64,000 nucleotides of DNA from Pelorhabdus rhamnosifermentans (GCF_018835585.1 NZ_JAHGVE010000001.1:372001-436000), one strand, 5' to 3'; shown: positions 53,455 to 62,198, counted from the stretch's first letter. Numbers and translations are program-made. The notes: generated by a model not told the origin, from the sequence alone.

Positions 53455-53715
53455 ATGCTTAGCAAAGAATTTACTCTTACGAACAAAGGTGGTCTGCATG
53501 CCCGACCAGCTGGAGGTTTGGCGCAGCTTTGTACTGCGTTTCAGTCTAATATTAAGATAGAAATGAAACGGAAAACAGCAGATGCCAAAAGTATATTGAG
53601 TTTGATGACTTTAGGTGCGAATACAGGAACAAGCATTACTATTGTTATCGAAGGCAATGATGAGCGGGAAGCGATGAATAAAATAATTGATTTTTTATCC
53701 AATCTAGTTGATTAG
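53455..53715 (+). CDS. HPr-like phosphocarrier protein
   Basis: 86 residues with GGLHARPA giving the active-site His15 and Lys45-Ser46 in ADAKSILSLMTLGA, the site of HPr kinase in Firmicutes. Both standard residues are present, so it could act as true HPr or as a pathway-specific copy. The family places a Gly-rich loop and SITIVIEG near the end. ATG 53455 follows AAGGAG. Its position after the PRD-regulated operon, and next to a gene with pyruvate-kinase and PEP-utiliser domains, suggests it carries PEP-derived phosphate to the PRD regulator. Confidence 0.9.
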   Translation: MLSKEFTLTNKGGLHARPAGGLAQLCTAFQSNIKIEMKRKTADAKSILSLMTLGANTGTSITIVIEGNDEREAMNKIIDFLSNLVD

Positions 53716-53908
53716 TGTATTTTTAAAAATAGAGAAAGTAGATCTACAGTATCCATTTGGATGCGCCTCCTTTGTTCAGAGTTATGCGGTCGGCAAACCT
53801 GCATTTATTCTATTAAAGGATGTGCCTTTTTTCGAGACGAATAGCTGTAAGCAACTCCCGTTCTGTGAGGGTTGCGCTACGTGAGGTGTGCTTCTACTCG
53901 ATCTTCCA

Positions 53909-53980
53909 CTAGCTAAATCAGATTTTTTTACAATAATAGGAACGGCTCTTTGTCTAGTAAAGGACAAAGAGCCGTTTCGT
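53909..53980 (+). repeat. Dispersed hairpin repeat, copy 4
   Basis: AACGGCTCTTTGTC/GACAAAGAGCCGTT (53941-53954, 53963-53976) with loop TAGTAAAG, identical to copy 3 including the AGCTAAATCAG flank. It lies 33 bases past the stop of the GntR-pyruvate-kinase gene and 190 bases past HPr. The stretch 53716-53908 has no gene I can support. Confidence 0.8.
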
Positions 53981-54008
53981 AGTACTTTGAGGTCATAAAA
54001 TATATTTG

Positions 54009-55673
54009 TCATAAATTAACCCATCCACGGTAAACCATCCCGCGGCTAATATCGAGAGTTACCTGTTCATCTTCCAACAGTAGGTCTGTAGCGTCGGTAG
54101 CTCCTACAATTGCCGGTTTGTTTAAGGTTAGGCAGGCGATAGCTGCATGGGATGATAGGCCGCCTTCCTCTACTACCAGGGCTGCGGCTTGATTAATCAG
54201 CTTAACGTGCGTGGCTTCCGTAGCCGGGATGACGACAATTTTGTTGGCGACCGATTTCTTTGTATTATATAGTGACTTAATAATAGTAACTCGGCCACTG
54301 ATTATACCATCGCCTATCCCTTGCCCCCGAAGGATTACGTCCCCTACAACGGACAATGTTACCGTGTTGGCCGCAGTTACTATATCTGTACTGCTAGTGA
54401 CGCCGACGATTAAATCGCCGTCGCCAATAAACTCTGAGCGCATGGCAGTACGTATTGCCACGTCCATTACGTCGTCCTGACGCAATGGACGTAGTGTCAG
54501 AAGAGGCCAAATCCCCCAAGCAAGTTTTAGCCGACGGGCAACACGGGTATCTGGCGTTACTGCCAACACTGGCACCGCAGGACGGAACTTAGATAGTAGC
54601 CGCGGCAGGAAGCCGGTTTGGCTCGGGACGATAAAGGCTATAGCTTTTACCGCAACCGCAGCGTGCAGCGCCGTTGAGCAGAGTGCGTTAGCCAAAGGAC
54701 TGGCCACTATCCTTCCCAGACATTGTTCATGTCGAAGAGTATTTCGTTCCTCTTCAATTTCCCTGGCTTTTATCCTTAACAAATGAATGACATTCGCCAA
54801 ATGATCTGGATTCGTTCCGTCGGATGAGAGGGCAACGCCATCAAATTGCCAGGAATCGGCCAAGGAAACCAACTCTCTGTACTTTTCGTTGGATCCCTGT
54901 AATTCAGCAGTTTTGGCGGCTAAAAAAATTAATTTACCTGTGGCAGCTCCTTGGCGCAATATATTTGTCAAAGCATCCCTAGTTGAGCCACTGGGACAGG
55001 GAAAATCTATAATGGATCCGTCGGTGACGCGTAAAATATCCTCCGTGTCCTCAGGCGAGCTAAGTCTAGCGAAAACCGCCGTGCTTACGCCCTGTTCCTC
55101 AATCATCCTACGTGCTTCGAGCAAAGCCTCAGTTCCTGAAGCGGGGCGAACAATTATTGCGTCTACATTGGCAATTATTGCAAGCTTTATTTCGTTTACG
55201 ATATCGGTCCCAGGCAGAATTTCGGCGAGTATCGGCAGCGTAGTTCCCAGATCATTGACAGCTTGGCGGACGGCTCGCAATTTCTTGTTCCATTGCCCGC
55301 TATCTGAAGTGCGCAGTATGATGCCGTCAATGCCTGCTGCCAACAACCGTTTAAAAGCTTTAATGTTCCAGGCTTCGTCAACTGTCACCACAAATTTGGC
55401 TGCACAGCGGGCGGAGCTGTCTTTGAATAGCGTGGTTGGGTTTCCGATTACATAATAGCCGCTGCCGCCCCTTGCTTCCACTACCCCCGCGTAAGCAAGG
55501 GCTGCCAAAGCCTCACGTACAGTGGAGCGGCTAGAGCCAAACCGGTTGCAGAGTTCTTTCTCACTGGGCAGTTTTTCTCCCGGCTTGTACTTGCCCTCAT
55601 CTAACTCTTTGTGTAGTTGTTCAATAATTGCTAAATAACCTTTAGGTAGGAAGTTATCACCATCGTTGGTCAA
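54009..55673 (-). CDS. GntR helix-turn-helix fused to pyruvate-kinase-like and PEP-utiliser domains
   Basis: 554 residues. 1-80: GntR winged helix (GEKLPSEKELCNRFGSSRST, VREALAALAYAGVVEARGGS). About 85-320: a barrel alignable with pyruvate kinase (VDAIIVRPAS, VTDGSII, GAATGKLIFLAAKTAEL), but the catalytic KIEN and ARGDLG motifs are replaced by FARLSSPED and DFPCPSG, so catalysis is unlikely. About 325-445: PK C-terminal-like domain (AIAFIVPSQTGFLPRLLSKF, PVLAVTPD). About 465-554: PEP-utiliser mobile domain with EGGLSSHAAIA keeping the His. Inference: a sensor of PEP, pyruvate or a sugar phosphate that controls the divergent pckA-carboxyltransferase operon. It is preceded by AGGGAGGA, and ATG 55673 is about ten bases on. 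A decayed second copy lies at 45.1 kb. Confidence 0.85.
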   Translation of the reverse strand: MTNDGDNFLPKGYLAIIEQLHKELDEGKYKPGEKLPSEKELCNRFGSSRSTVREALAALAYAGVVEARGGSGYYVIGNPTTLFKDSSARCAAKFVVTVDEAWNIKAFKRLLAAGIDGIILRTSDSGQWNKKLRAVRQAVNDLGTTLPILAEILPGTDIVNEIKLAIIANVDAIIVRPASGTEALLEARRMIEEQGVSTAVFARLSSPEDTEDILRVTDGSIIDFPCPSGSTRDALTNILRQGAATGKLIFLAAKTAELQGSNEKYRELVSLADSWQFDGVALSSDGTNPDHLANVIHLLRIKAREIEEERNTLRHEQCLGRIVASPLANALCSTALHAAVAVKAIAFIVPSQTGFLPRLLSKFRPAVPVLAVTPDTRVARRLKLAWGIWPLLTLRPLRQDDVMDVAIRTAMRSEFIGDGDLIVGVTSSTDIVTAANTVTLSVVGDVILRGQGIGDGIISGRVTIIKSLYNTKKSVANKIVVIPATEATHVKLINQAAALVVEEGGLSSHAAIACLTLNKPAIVGATDATDLLLEDEQVTLDISRGMVYRGWVNL

Positions 55674-55918
55674 CCGGTATTCCTCCCTTGTTTGGAAAAC
55701 GACTCCATGGAATTACTCTAACTATATCATATTTTTAGCTGAAAATGGGATTGTCCACATAATTGTTTAAAAAATTCCAAATATTTTTTGTCCATTAGTT
55801 GTATTCAAGGAAATAGAGAAGTATAATTGAGATGGGAAAATATGTATGACAAGTTAGGCGTAATAAGGGTATTCCAGTTAATTGGTCTGACAAATTATAA
55901 GTTAAGGAAGTGATGGTT
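55674..55918. promoter_or_regulatory. Divergent promoter region of the GntR-PK and pckA genes
   Basis: AT-rich 245-base spacer between divergent genes. TGACAAGTTA (55848) and TGACAAATTA (55888) are near-direct repeats 40 bases apart, the second close to the pckA ribosome site. They are candidates for the regulator's binding sites, although no clean palindrome is seen. Confidence 0.4.
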
Positions 55919-57511
55919 GTGGCACTTGACGTATTGGGAGATGTGTTGCAGGGATATAGCAGGCAACTTTACAGGAACATCCCTGTGCCCAAACTGGTAG
56001 AAATGGCTCTGGCCCGTGGTGAGGGTACTTTGACTACCAGTGGAGCTTTACGGGTGGTAACCGGAAAATACACGGGTCGTTCTCCTGATGACAAGTTTAT
56101 CGTGGAGACGCCTGATCTGGCTGACGAACTTTGGTGGCAGAACAATAAAAAAATAAGTGTAAAGGCGTTCGAAGGACTGTACCAGAAGGTTGTTGATTAC
56201 CTCAAAAGCAAGGATTTGTTTATTTTCGAGGGCTCTGCAGGGGCGGATTCTGCTTATGCCATACCGGTACGTGTTGTGAACGAGTTTGCTTGGCAAAACA
56301 TTTTTGTAAGACAGCTCTTTGTTAGGTCGGGGGAGAAATACGGAAGTACCGATCCATTGGGATTTACGATTCTTGCGGCGCCGGGATGTACTGCCGACCC
56401 AGCGATCGACGGCACTTATTCCGAAGCTTTTGTTGTCATCAATTTTTCTCAGCGAGTGGTTCTGATCGGTGGCACACATTATGCTGGTGAGATGAAAAAG
56501 TCTATTTTCTCTATCATGAATTACCTGCTGCCTAAGCAGAATATTTTGACGATGCACTGTTCGGCCAACAGGGGAGCCGACAACAAAGTAGCTTTGTTTT
56601 TCGGCCTGTCTGGTACAGGCAAGACGTCGCTTTCGGCCGACCCGGATCGCCTGCTGATAGGTGACGACGAGCACGGGTGGAGTGACAATGGCATTTTCAA
56701 CATCGAAGGAGGATGTTACGCTAAGTGCATACATCTTAGCCATGAGAACGAGCCCCAGATATGGGAAGCGATAAAATTTGGCAGTGTCCTAGAAAATGTC
56801 AGTATGGATGAAGCAACACGGGAAGTAGACTACGATAGTGCGCAGATTACGGAGAATACCCGGGCTGCCTATCCTATTGATTATATCCCTAATAGCATTT
56901 ATCCGGGTATAGGTGGACACCCGAGCACGATTGTCTTTTTGACCGCCGATGCATTCGGTGTTCTGCCTCCCATTGCCAGACTTAGCCCAGAACAGGCTAT
57001 GTATTATTTCATGTCAGGCTATACCAGTAAATTGGCCGGCACAGAACTCGGGATAACCGAACCACAGGCCACTTTTTCCGCTTGTTTCGGTGCACCTTTT
57101 CTGCCATTACCGCCGCTGGTCTACGCCAATTTGCTTAGAGAGAAAATTTCGCAGTATCACACCCGGGTATTTCTTATCAACACTGGGTGGCAAGGGGGGA
57201 CCTACGGAGTAGGTAAGCGAATCAGTATCCAACATACGCGGCGCATGGTTTCAGCCGCAATCAATGGTTACTTGGACTTCGTCGACTACGGGACGCACCC
57301 TATCTTTAACCTGGAAGTTCCAACCAAGTGCTCTGGCGTACCGGACGCTATTCTAATGCCTCAAAATACCTGGAATGACCCCAAGGCATACCAATTATCA
57401 GCCGAGCATCTTGCAGGCATGTTTCACAAAAATTTTGCCAAGTTTTCCGATATGCCTCTCGAAGTTATCCAATCAGGCCCGTTTCAGCATGTTGCAGCCC
57501 AGGTAGGATGA
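55919..57511 (+). CDS. pckA: ATP-dependent phosphoenolpyruvate carboxykinase
   Basis: Interconverts oxaloacetate plus ATP with PEP, CO2 and ADP. 530 residues from GTG 55919, chosen because AAGGAAG is eight bases upstream; the ATG at 55913 is too close to it. [16 protein letters not shown] (about 48), [12 protein letters not shown] (about 196), kinase-1a [16 protein letters not shown] (about 232) and kinase-2 LIGDDEHGW (about 249) are all intact, as in the ATP-type enzyme. It is followed 54 bases later by a carboxyltransferase subunit gene, forming an anaplerotic or gluconeogenic pair at the PEP/pyruvate/oxaloacetate node, divergent from a regulator with PEP-related domains. Confidence 0.96.
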   Translation: MALDVLGDVLQGYSRQLYRNIPVPKLVEMALARGEGTLTTSGALRVVTGKYTGRSPDDKFIVETPDLADELWWQNNKKISVKAFEGLYQKVVDYLKSKDLFIFEGSAGADSAYAIPVRVVNEFAWQNIFVRQLFVRSGEKYGSTDPLGFTILAAPGCTADPAIDGTYSEAFVVINFSQRVVLIGGTHYAGEMKKSIFSIMNYLLPKQNILTMHCSANRGADNKVALFFGLSGTGKTSLSADPDRLLIGDDEHGWSDNGIFNIEGGCYAKCIHLSHENEPQIWEAIKFGSVLENVSMDEATREVDYDSAQITENTRAAYPIDYIPNSIYPGIGGHPSTIVFLTADAFGVLPPIARLSPEQAMYYFMSGYTSKLAGTELGITEPQATFSACFGAPFLPLPPLVYANLLREKISQYHTRVFLINTGWQGGTYGVGKRISIQHTRRMVSAAINGYLDFVDYGTHPIFNLEVPTKCSGVPDAILMPQNTWNDPKAYQLSAEHLAGMFHKNFAKFSDMPLEVIQSGPFQHVAAQVG

Positions 57512-57565
57512 GCTACACTACAAGATAGGATTAAGAGGAATTCCGAATTAGTGGGAGGAATATGG

Positions 57566-58915
57566 ATGCATGAATATAATAAGCTTAAAATCGTTGAAAC
57601 GGTTTTAAGGGATGGGCAGCAGTCGTTGGCCGCTACCCGCATGCGAACATCAGATATGGTTCCCATGTTGGAACAGCTTGATAATGCGGGATTTTATGCC
57701 CTTGAAGCCTGGGGTGGAGCAACTTTTGACAGTTGCCTACGATTTTTGGGGGAAGATCCATGGGAACGCTTGCGCACGCTAAAAAGCTACCTAAAAAAGA
57801 CCCCGATCCAAATGTTGTTGCGGGGACAAAATATTTTGGGTTACCAGCATTATGCGGACGACGTAGTCACTGAATTTGTTAACAGGGCTGTTGATAACGG
57901 CGTAAGGATCATTCGAATTTTTGATGCTTTAAATGATGTACGCAATCTGGAAGTATCCATGCAGGCGGCCAAAAAGGCTGGTGCCCATGTTCAAGGTGCT
58001 GTGGTATATACTATCAGTCCGTATCACACGGATGAAACCTTCCTGAAGGTTGCCCAAGAATTGGTGGAGCTAGGCGCGGATTCAATTTGTATCAAGGATA
58101 TGTCCGGTTTGTTAGCACCTTATGCAGCTTATAATCTTGTAAAAATGTTCAAGACAGAACTTGCCGTTCCAATCAATTTGCATACCCATTATACCAGCGG
58201 AATGGCTTCGATGACTTATCTCAAAGCCATTGAGGCCGGGGTGGATATTATCGACTGTGCTCTATCTCCTTTTGCTCTGGGGACTTCCCAGCCAGCTACC
58301 GAGGCATTCATTGCAGCTTTAGAAGGAGCTGAGCGGGATACTGGTATTCATAAGGAGAAGTTATACCCTATTACGGATCACTTTCGGAATGTGAAAAAAG
58401 AACTGATTGAATCATTTAAGTTAAATACAGCCATTGATATTGATACGAAAGTATTATCATTCCAAATTCCCGGCGGCATGCTATCTAATTTGCTGAATCA
58501 AATGAAAGAGCAAGGCATGGCTGATAAGTATCCGGAATTAATTGAAGAGATGCCCAAAATACGGGCCGAGCTCGGCTATCCGCCGCTGGTTACTCCCACC
58601 AGCCAGATAGTCGGCTCCATGGCTGCTTTTAATGTAATGCTGGGACGGTATAAAATAGTGCCAGAAGAAATAAAAGATATTGTTCGCGGCAAGTATGGAC
58701 GTACTCCAGTGGAGATTGATCCGGAGTTTAGAAAAATGATTATCGGTGACGAGTCGATAATTACCTATCGTCCGGCGGATGACATTGAGCCGCAGCTGGG
58801 TAAATTTCGTCAGGAACTTGCCCAGGCAGGCTATCCTAACGCTAATATGGAAGACGTATTGTCTTATGCTCTCTTTCCAGAAGTTGCGTTAACTTTCTTT
58901 AAGAATAAGAGTTAA
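57566..58915 (+). CDS. Carboxyltransferase subunit of pyruvate carboxylase/oxaloacetate decarboxylase (PycB/OadA, no biotin domain)
   Basis: 449 residues. DRE-TIM-like barrel: VETVLRDGQQSLAATRMRTS (start), EAWGGATFDSCLRFLGEDPW (about 49), the metal/carbamylated Lys region CIKDMSGLL (about 174), and HTHYTSGMA (about 207). The C-terminal PYC/OADA conserved domain runs to about 440. It ends without the biotinyl AMKM domain, so it must work with a separate biotin protein, as in two-subunit pyruvate carboxylase or the transcarboxylase 5S subunit. ATG 57566 follows GGGAGGA. Paired with pckA. A hairpin repeat 40 bases downstream probably terminates the operon. Confidence 0.92.
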   Translation: MHEYNKLKIVETVLRDGQQSLAATRMRTSDMVPMLEQLDNAGFYALEAWGGATFDSCLRFLGEDPWERLRTLKSYLKKTPIQMLLRGQNILGYQHYADDVVTEFVNRAVDNGVRIIRIFDALNDVRNLEVSMQAAKKAGAHVQGAVVYTISPYHTDETFLKVAQELVELGADSICIKDMSGLLAPYAAYNLVKMFKTELAVPINLHTHYTSGMASMTYLKAIEAGVDIIDCALSPFALGTSQPATEAFIAALEGAERDTGIHKEKLYPITDHFRNVKKELIESFKLNTAIDIDTKVLSFQIPGGMLSNLLNQMKEQGMADKYPELIEEMPKIRAELGYPPLVTPTSQIVGSMAAFNVMLGRYKIVPEEIKDIVRGKYGRTPVEIDPEFRKMIIGDESIITYRPADDIEPQLGKFRQELAQAGYPNANMEDVLSYALFPEVALTFFKNKS

Positions 58916-58936
58916 AAAGCGTTGTATGGTCTATCT

Positions 58937-58998
58937 CGTTTTTTTACAATAAATAGAAAACAGCTATTTGTCTAGTAATGGACAAATAGCTGTTTTCA
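58937..58998 (+). repeat. Dispersed hairpin repeat, copy 5 (terminator)
   Basis: TTTTTTTACAATAAATAG flank, then AAAACAGCTATTTGTC/GACAAATAGCTGTTTT (58957-58972, 58981-58996), a perfect 16-bp stem with loop TAGTAATG. The G-C pair of the other copies is A-T here. It lies between convergent genes and may terminate both. Confidence 0.8.
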
Positions 58999-59033
58999 TA
59001 CTCTAAAAATATTTAGCATTGTTTCATTTTAAC

Positions 59034-60239
59034 TTATTCTAGACAATTCATGTTTCGATGTGCCGGAGCGATCATCCAATTGAAGAATAGCAATGCACCT
59101 GCTTCGCCAAGCAGCATGATGATTGCCATCGGCAGTGCATTGTTGCTCCCGGCGATACCTACGAGCGGAGCCATGACTCCACCCGAGATCATCGAGAAGA
59201 AACCGATGAGTGCTGAAGCACTGCCTGCATTCTTGCCATGTGCTCGCATCGCAAGCGAGAAGCTTGCCGCACCCATAACGGATATTGTTGGAATCGTAAA
59301 AATCAGTGCGATGAGCACGATGCTCAACGGAGCCTTGCACCAGAAACAGCCCATGAGAAGAATACTGCCCATAAATGCCTGCACAAGCGACCACCAGAGC
59401 ATTGTTGCGTCCGATACACGTCCCGCCAGGCGTCCGCTTAACGCGCCGCCAAACATGATCGCCACACCGATCCCGCCGAAAATCCCGCTATAGACCTGCG
59501 CAGAGACACCATAAATATTCTGAAACACAAAGGATGACCCCGAAATATAAGCAAAGAACGCTCCAAATGCAAAGCACTGCATGAGGCAATGACCGAGAAA
59601 ATACCGATCACTTAGCAGTCTGCCAAAACTCTTGAAGCTCGAATTGATGTCGGCAATACGCTTTTCCGTGGGCAGCGTTTCCTTGAAGATAAAAGATGCG
59701 GCAGTAAGCACCAAACCGATGCATACGAGGAAAGCAAAGATGCCTCGCCATGAGGCCACGAGCAGAATCTGGCCGCCGACGATCGGCGCAAGGATAGGTG
59801 CGAGTCCGTTCACGAGCATGAGCATCGAGAAAAATTTCGTGAGTTCCGGCCCCTCACAGACATCACGTGCAATCGCACGTGCGATAACAATGCCGACTGC
59901 ACCGGCAAACCCTTGAATAAAACGGAATGCAAGAAATACCCAAATGGACGTCGCAAATACGCAGATGAGCGTTGAAAGTGCGAAAACAAGAAGACCGACA
60001 AAGAGCGGTCCGCGGCGACCGTTCATGTCGCTGATTGGGCCAGCGAAAATTTGCCCGATGGCCATACCTGCCATTGTGGCTGTAAGCGTGAGCTGGACCA
60101 TCGACGCAGCGACGCCGAATTCATTTGGCATGAGCGGCAGCGCGGGCAAATACATATCCGTCGAAAGCGGTGCAAGCGCCGCAAGTAACCCTAAAAAAAT
60201 TGTGAGCCAGACCCGTCTTTTTTTATTTTTTACTGTCAT
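59034..60239 (-). CDS. Bcr/CflA-family MFS drug exporter
   Basis: 401 residues, 12 TM segments. LAALAPLSTDMYLPALPLMP in TM1 and GPISDMNGRRGPLFVG (motif A, about 65) are family hallmarks; motif C-like GLAPILAPIVGGQILL is near 140. Exports drugs such as bicyclomycin or chloramphenicol in exchange for H+. ATG 60239 is preceded by AGGAGGAT. Codon use is visibly GC-richer (many third-position C and G) than in flanking genes, as in its TetR partner, suggesting acquisition from another Negativicute. A palindrome upstream matches the one before the tetR gene. Confidence 0.92.
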   Translation of the reverse strand: MTVKNKKRRVWLTIFLGLLAALAPLSTDMYLPALPLMPNEFGVAASMVQLTLTATMAGMAIGQIFAGPISDMNGRRGPLFVGLLVFALSTLICVFATSIWVFLAFRFIQGFAGAVGIVIARAIARDVCEGPELTKFFSMLMLVNGLAPILAPIVGGQILLVASWRGIFAFLVCIGLVLTAASFIFKETLPTEKRIADINSSFKSFGRLLSDRYFLGHCLMQCFAFGAFFAYISGSSFVFQNIYGVSAQVYSGIFGGIGVAIMFGGALSGRLAGRVSDATMLWWSLVQAFMGSILLMGCFWCKAPLSIVLIALIFTIPTISVMGAASFSLAMRAHGKNAGSASALIGFFSMISGGVMAPLVGIAGSNNALPMAIIMLLGEAGALLFFNWMIAPAHRNMNCLE

Positions 60240-60263
60240 AAAAATTATCCTCCTAACTCAAAA

Positions 60264-60285
60264 TGTTAGTTATCAATAACTAACA
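60264..60285. promoter_or_regulatory. TetR operator before the Bcr/CflA gene
   Basis: TGTTAGTTAT-CA-ATAACTAACA, ten-base arms; related to TGTTAGT...ACTAACA upstream of the tetR gene. Confidence 0.75.
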
Positions 60286-60302
60286 CAGAATGATCAAAAA
60301 TA

Positions 60303-60893
60303 TCACTGCTGTATCCCGCGTGCAAAGCACTTTGCGCCAAAAATGATTTCTTCTTTTTTGCTGATAGCAGTGATTGGACCATATACATCCATCATTTTAT
60401 TACAGAATAAGCCGAAGTTAAAACTCATGAAATAGATTGCAAGTTTTTCGTTGTCTGCCTTGAGAATCTTGCCCCGCGTATACATCTCGTCGAAATATCT
60501 CACGAGAAACTCCTTGAGCAGGCTCGGATCCTTTTTTACATCGACATCGAAGGCAAGCAAATTCTTGCTCTCCTTGAAACGGATAAGGATGGCCTTTTCA
60601 TTGCGTAAGTTGAAATGATACTGCATCTCCGCCAAGAGCAGCAGATCATGCTCCAATTCCCAGGTAAACTGTTCACGAAGGCCGTTTTCTATAGGATACT
60701 CAAAGGAATACTGTTTCATGATCGCTGTAAGGATCGCCTTTTTCGAGCCGAAATGGCGAAATACTGACATCTCGCTCACATCAGCGGAGGCTGCAATATC
60801 TTTCATCGTCGTCTCCTTGAATCCTTTATCCGCAATGAGCTCCGTTGCCGCCTGCAGGATCTTCTCCCATGTCGACAGATTTTCTGTATGCAT
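60303..60893 (-). CDS. TetR-family repressor of the Bcr/CflA exporter
   Basis: 196 residues. The N-terminal helix-turn-helix is ATELIADKGFKETTMKDIAA and SADVSEMSVFRHFGSKKAIL; the helical ligand-binding domain follows. ATG 60893 is preceded by TAGGAGG. Two related palindromes, one before each gene, support joint repression. Composition is GC-rich like the exporter, so the two genes moved together. Confidence 0.92.
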   Translation of the reverse strand: MHTENLSTWEKILQAATELIADKGFKETTMKDIAASADVSEMSVFRHFGSKKAILTAIMKQYSFEYPIENGLREQFTWELEHDLLLLAEMQYHFNLRNEKAILIRFKESKNLLAFDVDVKKDPSLLKEFLVRYFDEMYTRGKILKADNEKLAIYFMSFNFGLFCNKMMDVYGPITAISKKEEIIFGAKCFARGIQQ

Positions 60894-60907
60894 ATGGGCC
60901 TCCTATT

Positions 60908-60925
60908 TGTTAGTATTAACTAACA
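60908..60925. promoter_or_regulatory. TetR operator before its own gene
   Basis: TGTTAGT-ATTA-ACTAACA palindrome directly upstream of the ribosome site of the tetR gene. Confidence 0.75.
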
Positions 60926-61078
60926 TTATAATATTTCAGGAAGATTTGTCAAATAAAAACTGCTGCATATCCTTCCCGAGCTGTATCCTCCAGACTCTCA
61001 GCCAGCTGGAATTCTGTCTTTTTAGGCTTACTCACTTTCTTTAGCATTTAGAAAAGTTTCTTAGGAGCCAAGATAACA

Positions 61079-61306
61079 ATGGTGTTGCATATTTTGGGCA
61101 CAGCAGGACAACTTGTTGAGCTGATTAAACAACTGAGAGTTAAGCGTAATAAAGAAGATAGTCCTACAGTTTCGGCCTATCTAAAAAAGTCGGGAAAGTT
61201 ACGAATTTATGGCTTTTTATTATTTGTGCTTTGTTTTAAAGGAATATTTTGGGCGGATGTCCAAAATGTAATTATATTAAAATATGCAGGGAGGTTATTA
61301 GCATGA
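61079..61306 (+). CDS. Small putative membrane protein, unknown
   Basis: 75 residues from ATG 61079; TTAGGAG is eleven bases upstream. One hydrophobic segment (IYGFLLFVLCFKGIFWA, about 43-59) follows a basic stretch (KKSGKLR). The stop overlaps the start of the following secreted protein (ATGA), which suggests translational coupling. I do not recognise it, and it could be a chance ORF. Confidence 0.45.
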   Translation: MVLHILGTAGQLVELIKQLRVKRNKEDSPTVSAYLKKSGKLRIYGFLLFVLCFKGIFWADVQNVIILKYAGRLLA

Positions 61307-61974
61307 AAAAAACATTAATTTTTTGTGTGATATTTATGCTTTTTCCAACAATCGCGCTTTGTTCCACGACCAAAGTTTTAGATCGAGATACAGAATTACA
61401 TCCGCAAGGTTGGACTGCTGGATCATTAAAATTTAAACAAGGTACGGCCGTAGAATTAAACGAATGTGGGGAAGTAATTTCCGGCGTATTAAAGTCTTAC
61501 GAGAATCTACGTCCAGCAGGAAGCGGTACCACAGGCTTTGGTAGCTGGGGAACACCTAGCCATGGCGGTTACCTTTCTTTTAAAGGAGATAATTTCATCA
61601 CTATATTTGATGAACATGGGTATGTAACCTCTGGAACCATCGGCGAAGATAGCGATATATATCTATGCCCCAACAATGAACCAATGGTTAATTTTAAATT
61701 TGGCACAGCTGTCTCATTTGATAAAGACGGTAATTTAATAAATGGAACACTCAAAGAAAATACTTATTTACGTCCCGCTGGCTGGAATAAATTGTCGGCA
61801 ACAAACAGTGACGGCGGTTTTTTGAAATTTCAGGCTGGAACTGAAGTTGTTTTTGGTCCTAATGCCCAGGTCATTAAGGGAACAATCATGGATGGTTTAA
61901 CGATAAATGGAAGAATATATCCAGCAGGCACGAAACTGCAATTTAGTGAATCCGATAATCCGCAACGAATTTAA
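61303..61974 (+). CDS. Secreted or periplasmic protein with internal repeats
   Basis: 223 residues. A signal peptide (MKKTLIFCVIFMLFPTIALC) precedes the mature part. About four imperfect repeats of 35-45 residues follow, each with a pattern such as GGxLxFKxGTxVxFxxxGxVIxGTL...LRPAGW. They start near residues 45, 90, 135 and 180, suggesting a beta-rich solenoid or stacked-hairpin fold. The Cys at the end of the signal is part of LCST, not a convincing lipobox. ATG 61303 follows GGGAGG. Function unknown; cell-surface structure or ligand binding are possible. Confidence 0.75.
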   Translation: MKKTLIFCVIFMLFPTIALCSTTKVLDRDTELHPQGWTAGSLKFKQGTAVELNECGEVISGVLKSYENLRPAGSGTTGFGSWGTPSHGGYLSFKGDNFITIFDEHGYVTSGTIGEDSDIYLCPNNEPMVNFKFGTAVSFDKDGNLINGTLKENTYLRPAGWNKLSATNSDGGFLKFQAGTEVVFGPNAQVIKGTIMDGLTINGRIYPAGTKLQFSESDNPQRI

Positions 61975-62198
61975 GCAGATAACGATTTTTTACCCACTCA
62001 AGGGATGGATTTGTAGAGATTAAATAAGGGAAGAGGAAATCTTTATAACAGGGAATAGTTGTTTAAAGGGATAAAATGAACGGAGTAACATATCTTCTTA
62101 AAATTCTAAAGGTGGAATTTGTATGATTCCAATTTTGACTTCTGGCAATAATAAAAAATGGAGAAAAATCTATTTTAGAAGAATAGGATGAGATAATG

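Noticed and set aside
53782-54012. 76-residue minus-strand ORF next to the GntR-PK gene
   Set aside because: It is formed partly by the hairpin repeat and overlaps the 3' end of the real gene in another frame.
54009-55673. Functional pyruvate kinase
   Set aside because: The catalytic Lys-Glu and Glu-Asp motifs of the barrel are not conserved, and a GntR domain replaces the N-terminus.
62123-62191. 22-residue ORF with AAAGGTGG upstream, just before msrB
   Set aside because: It has a fair ribosome site, but it is very short, has no recognisable sequence and may be chance; a leader peptide role cannot be supported.
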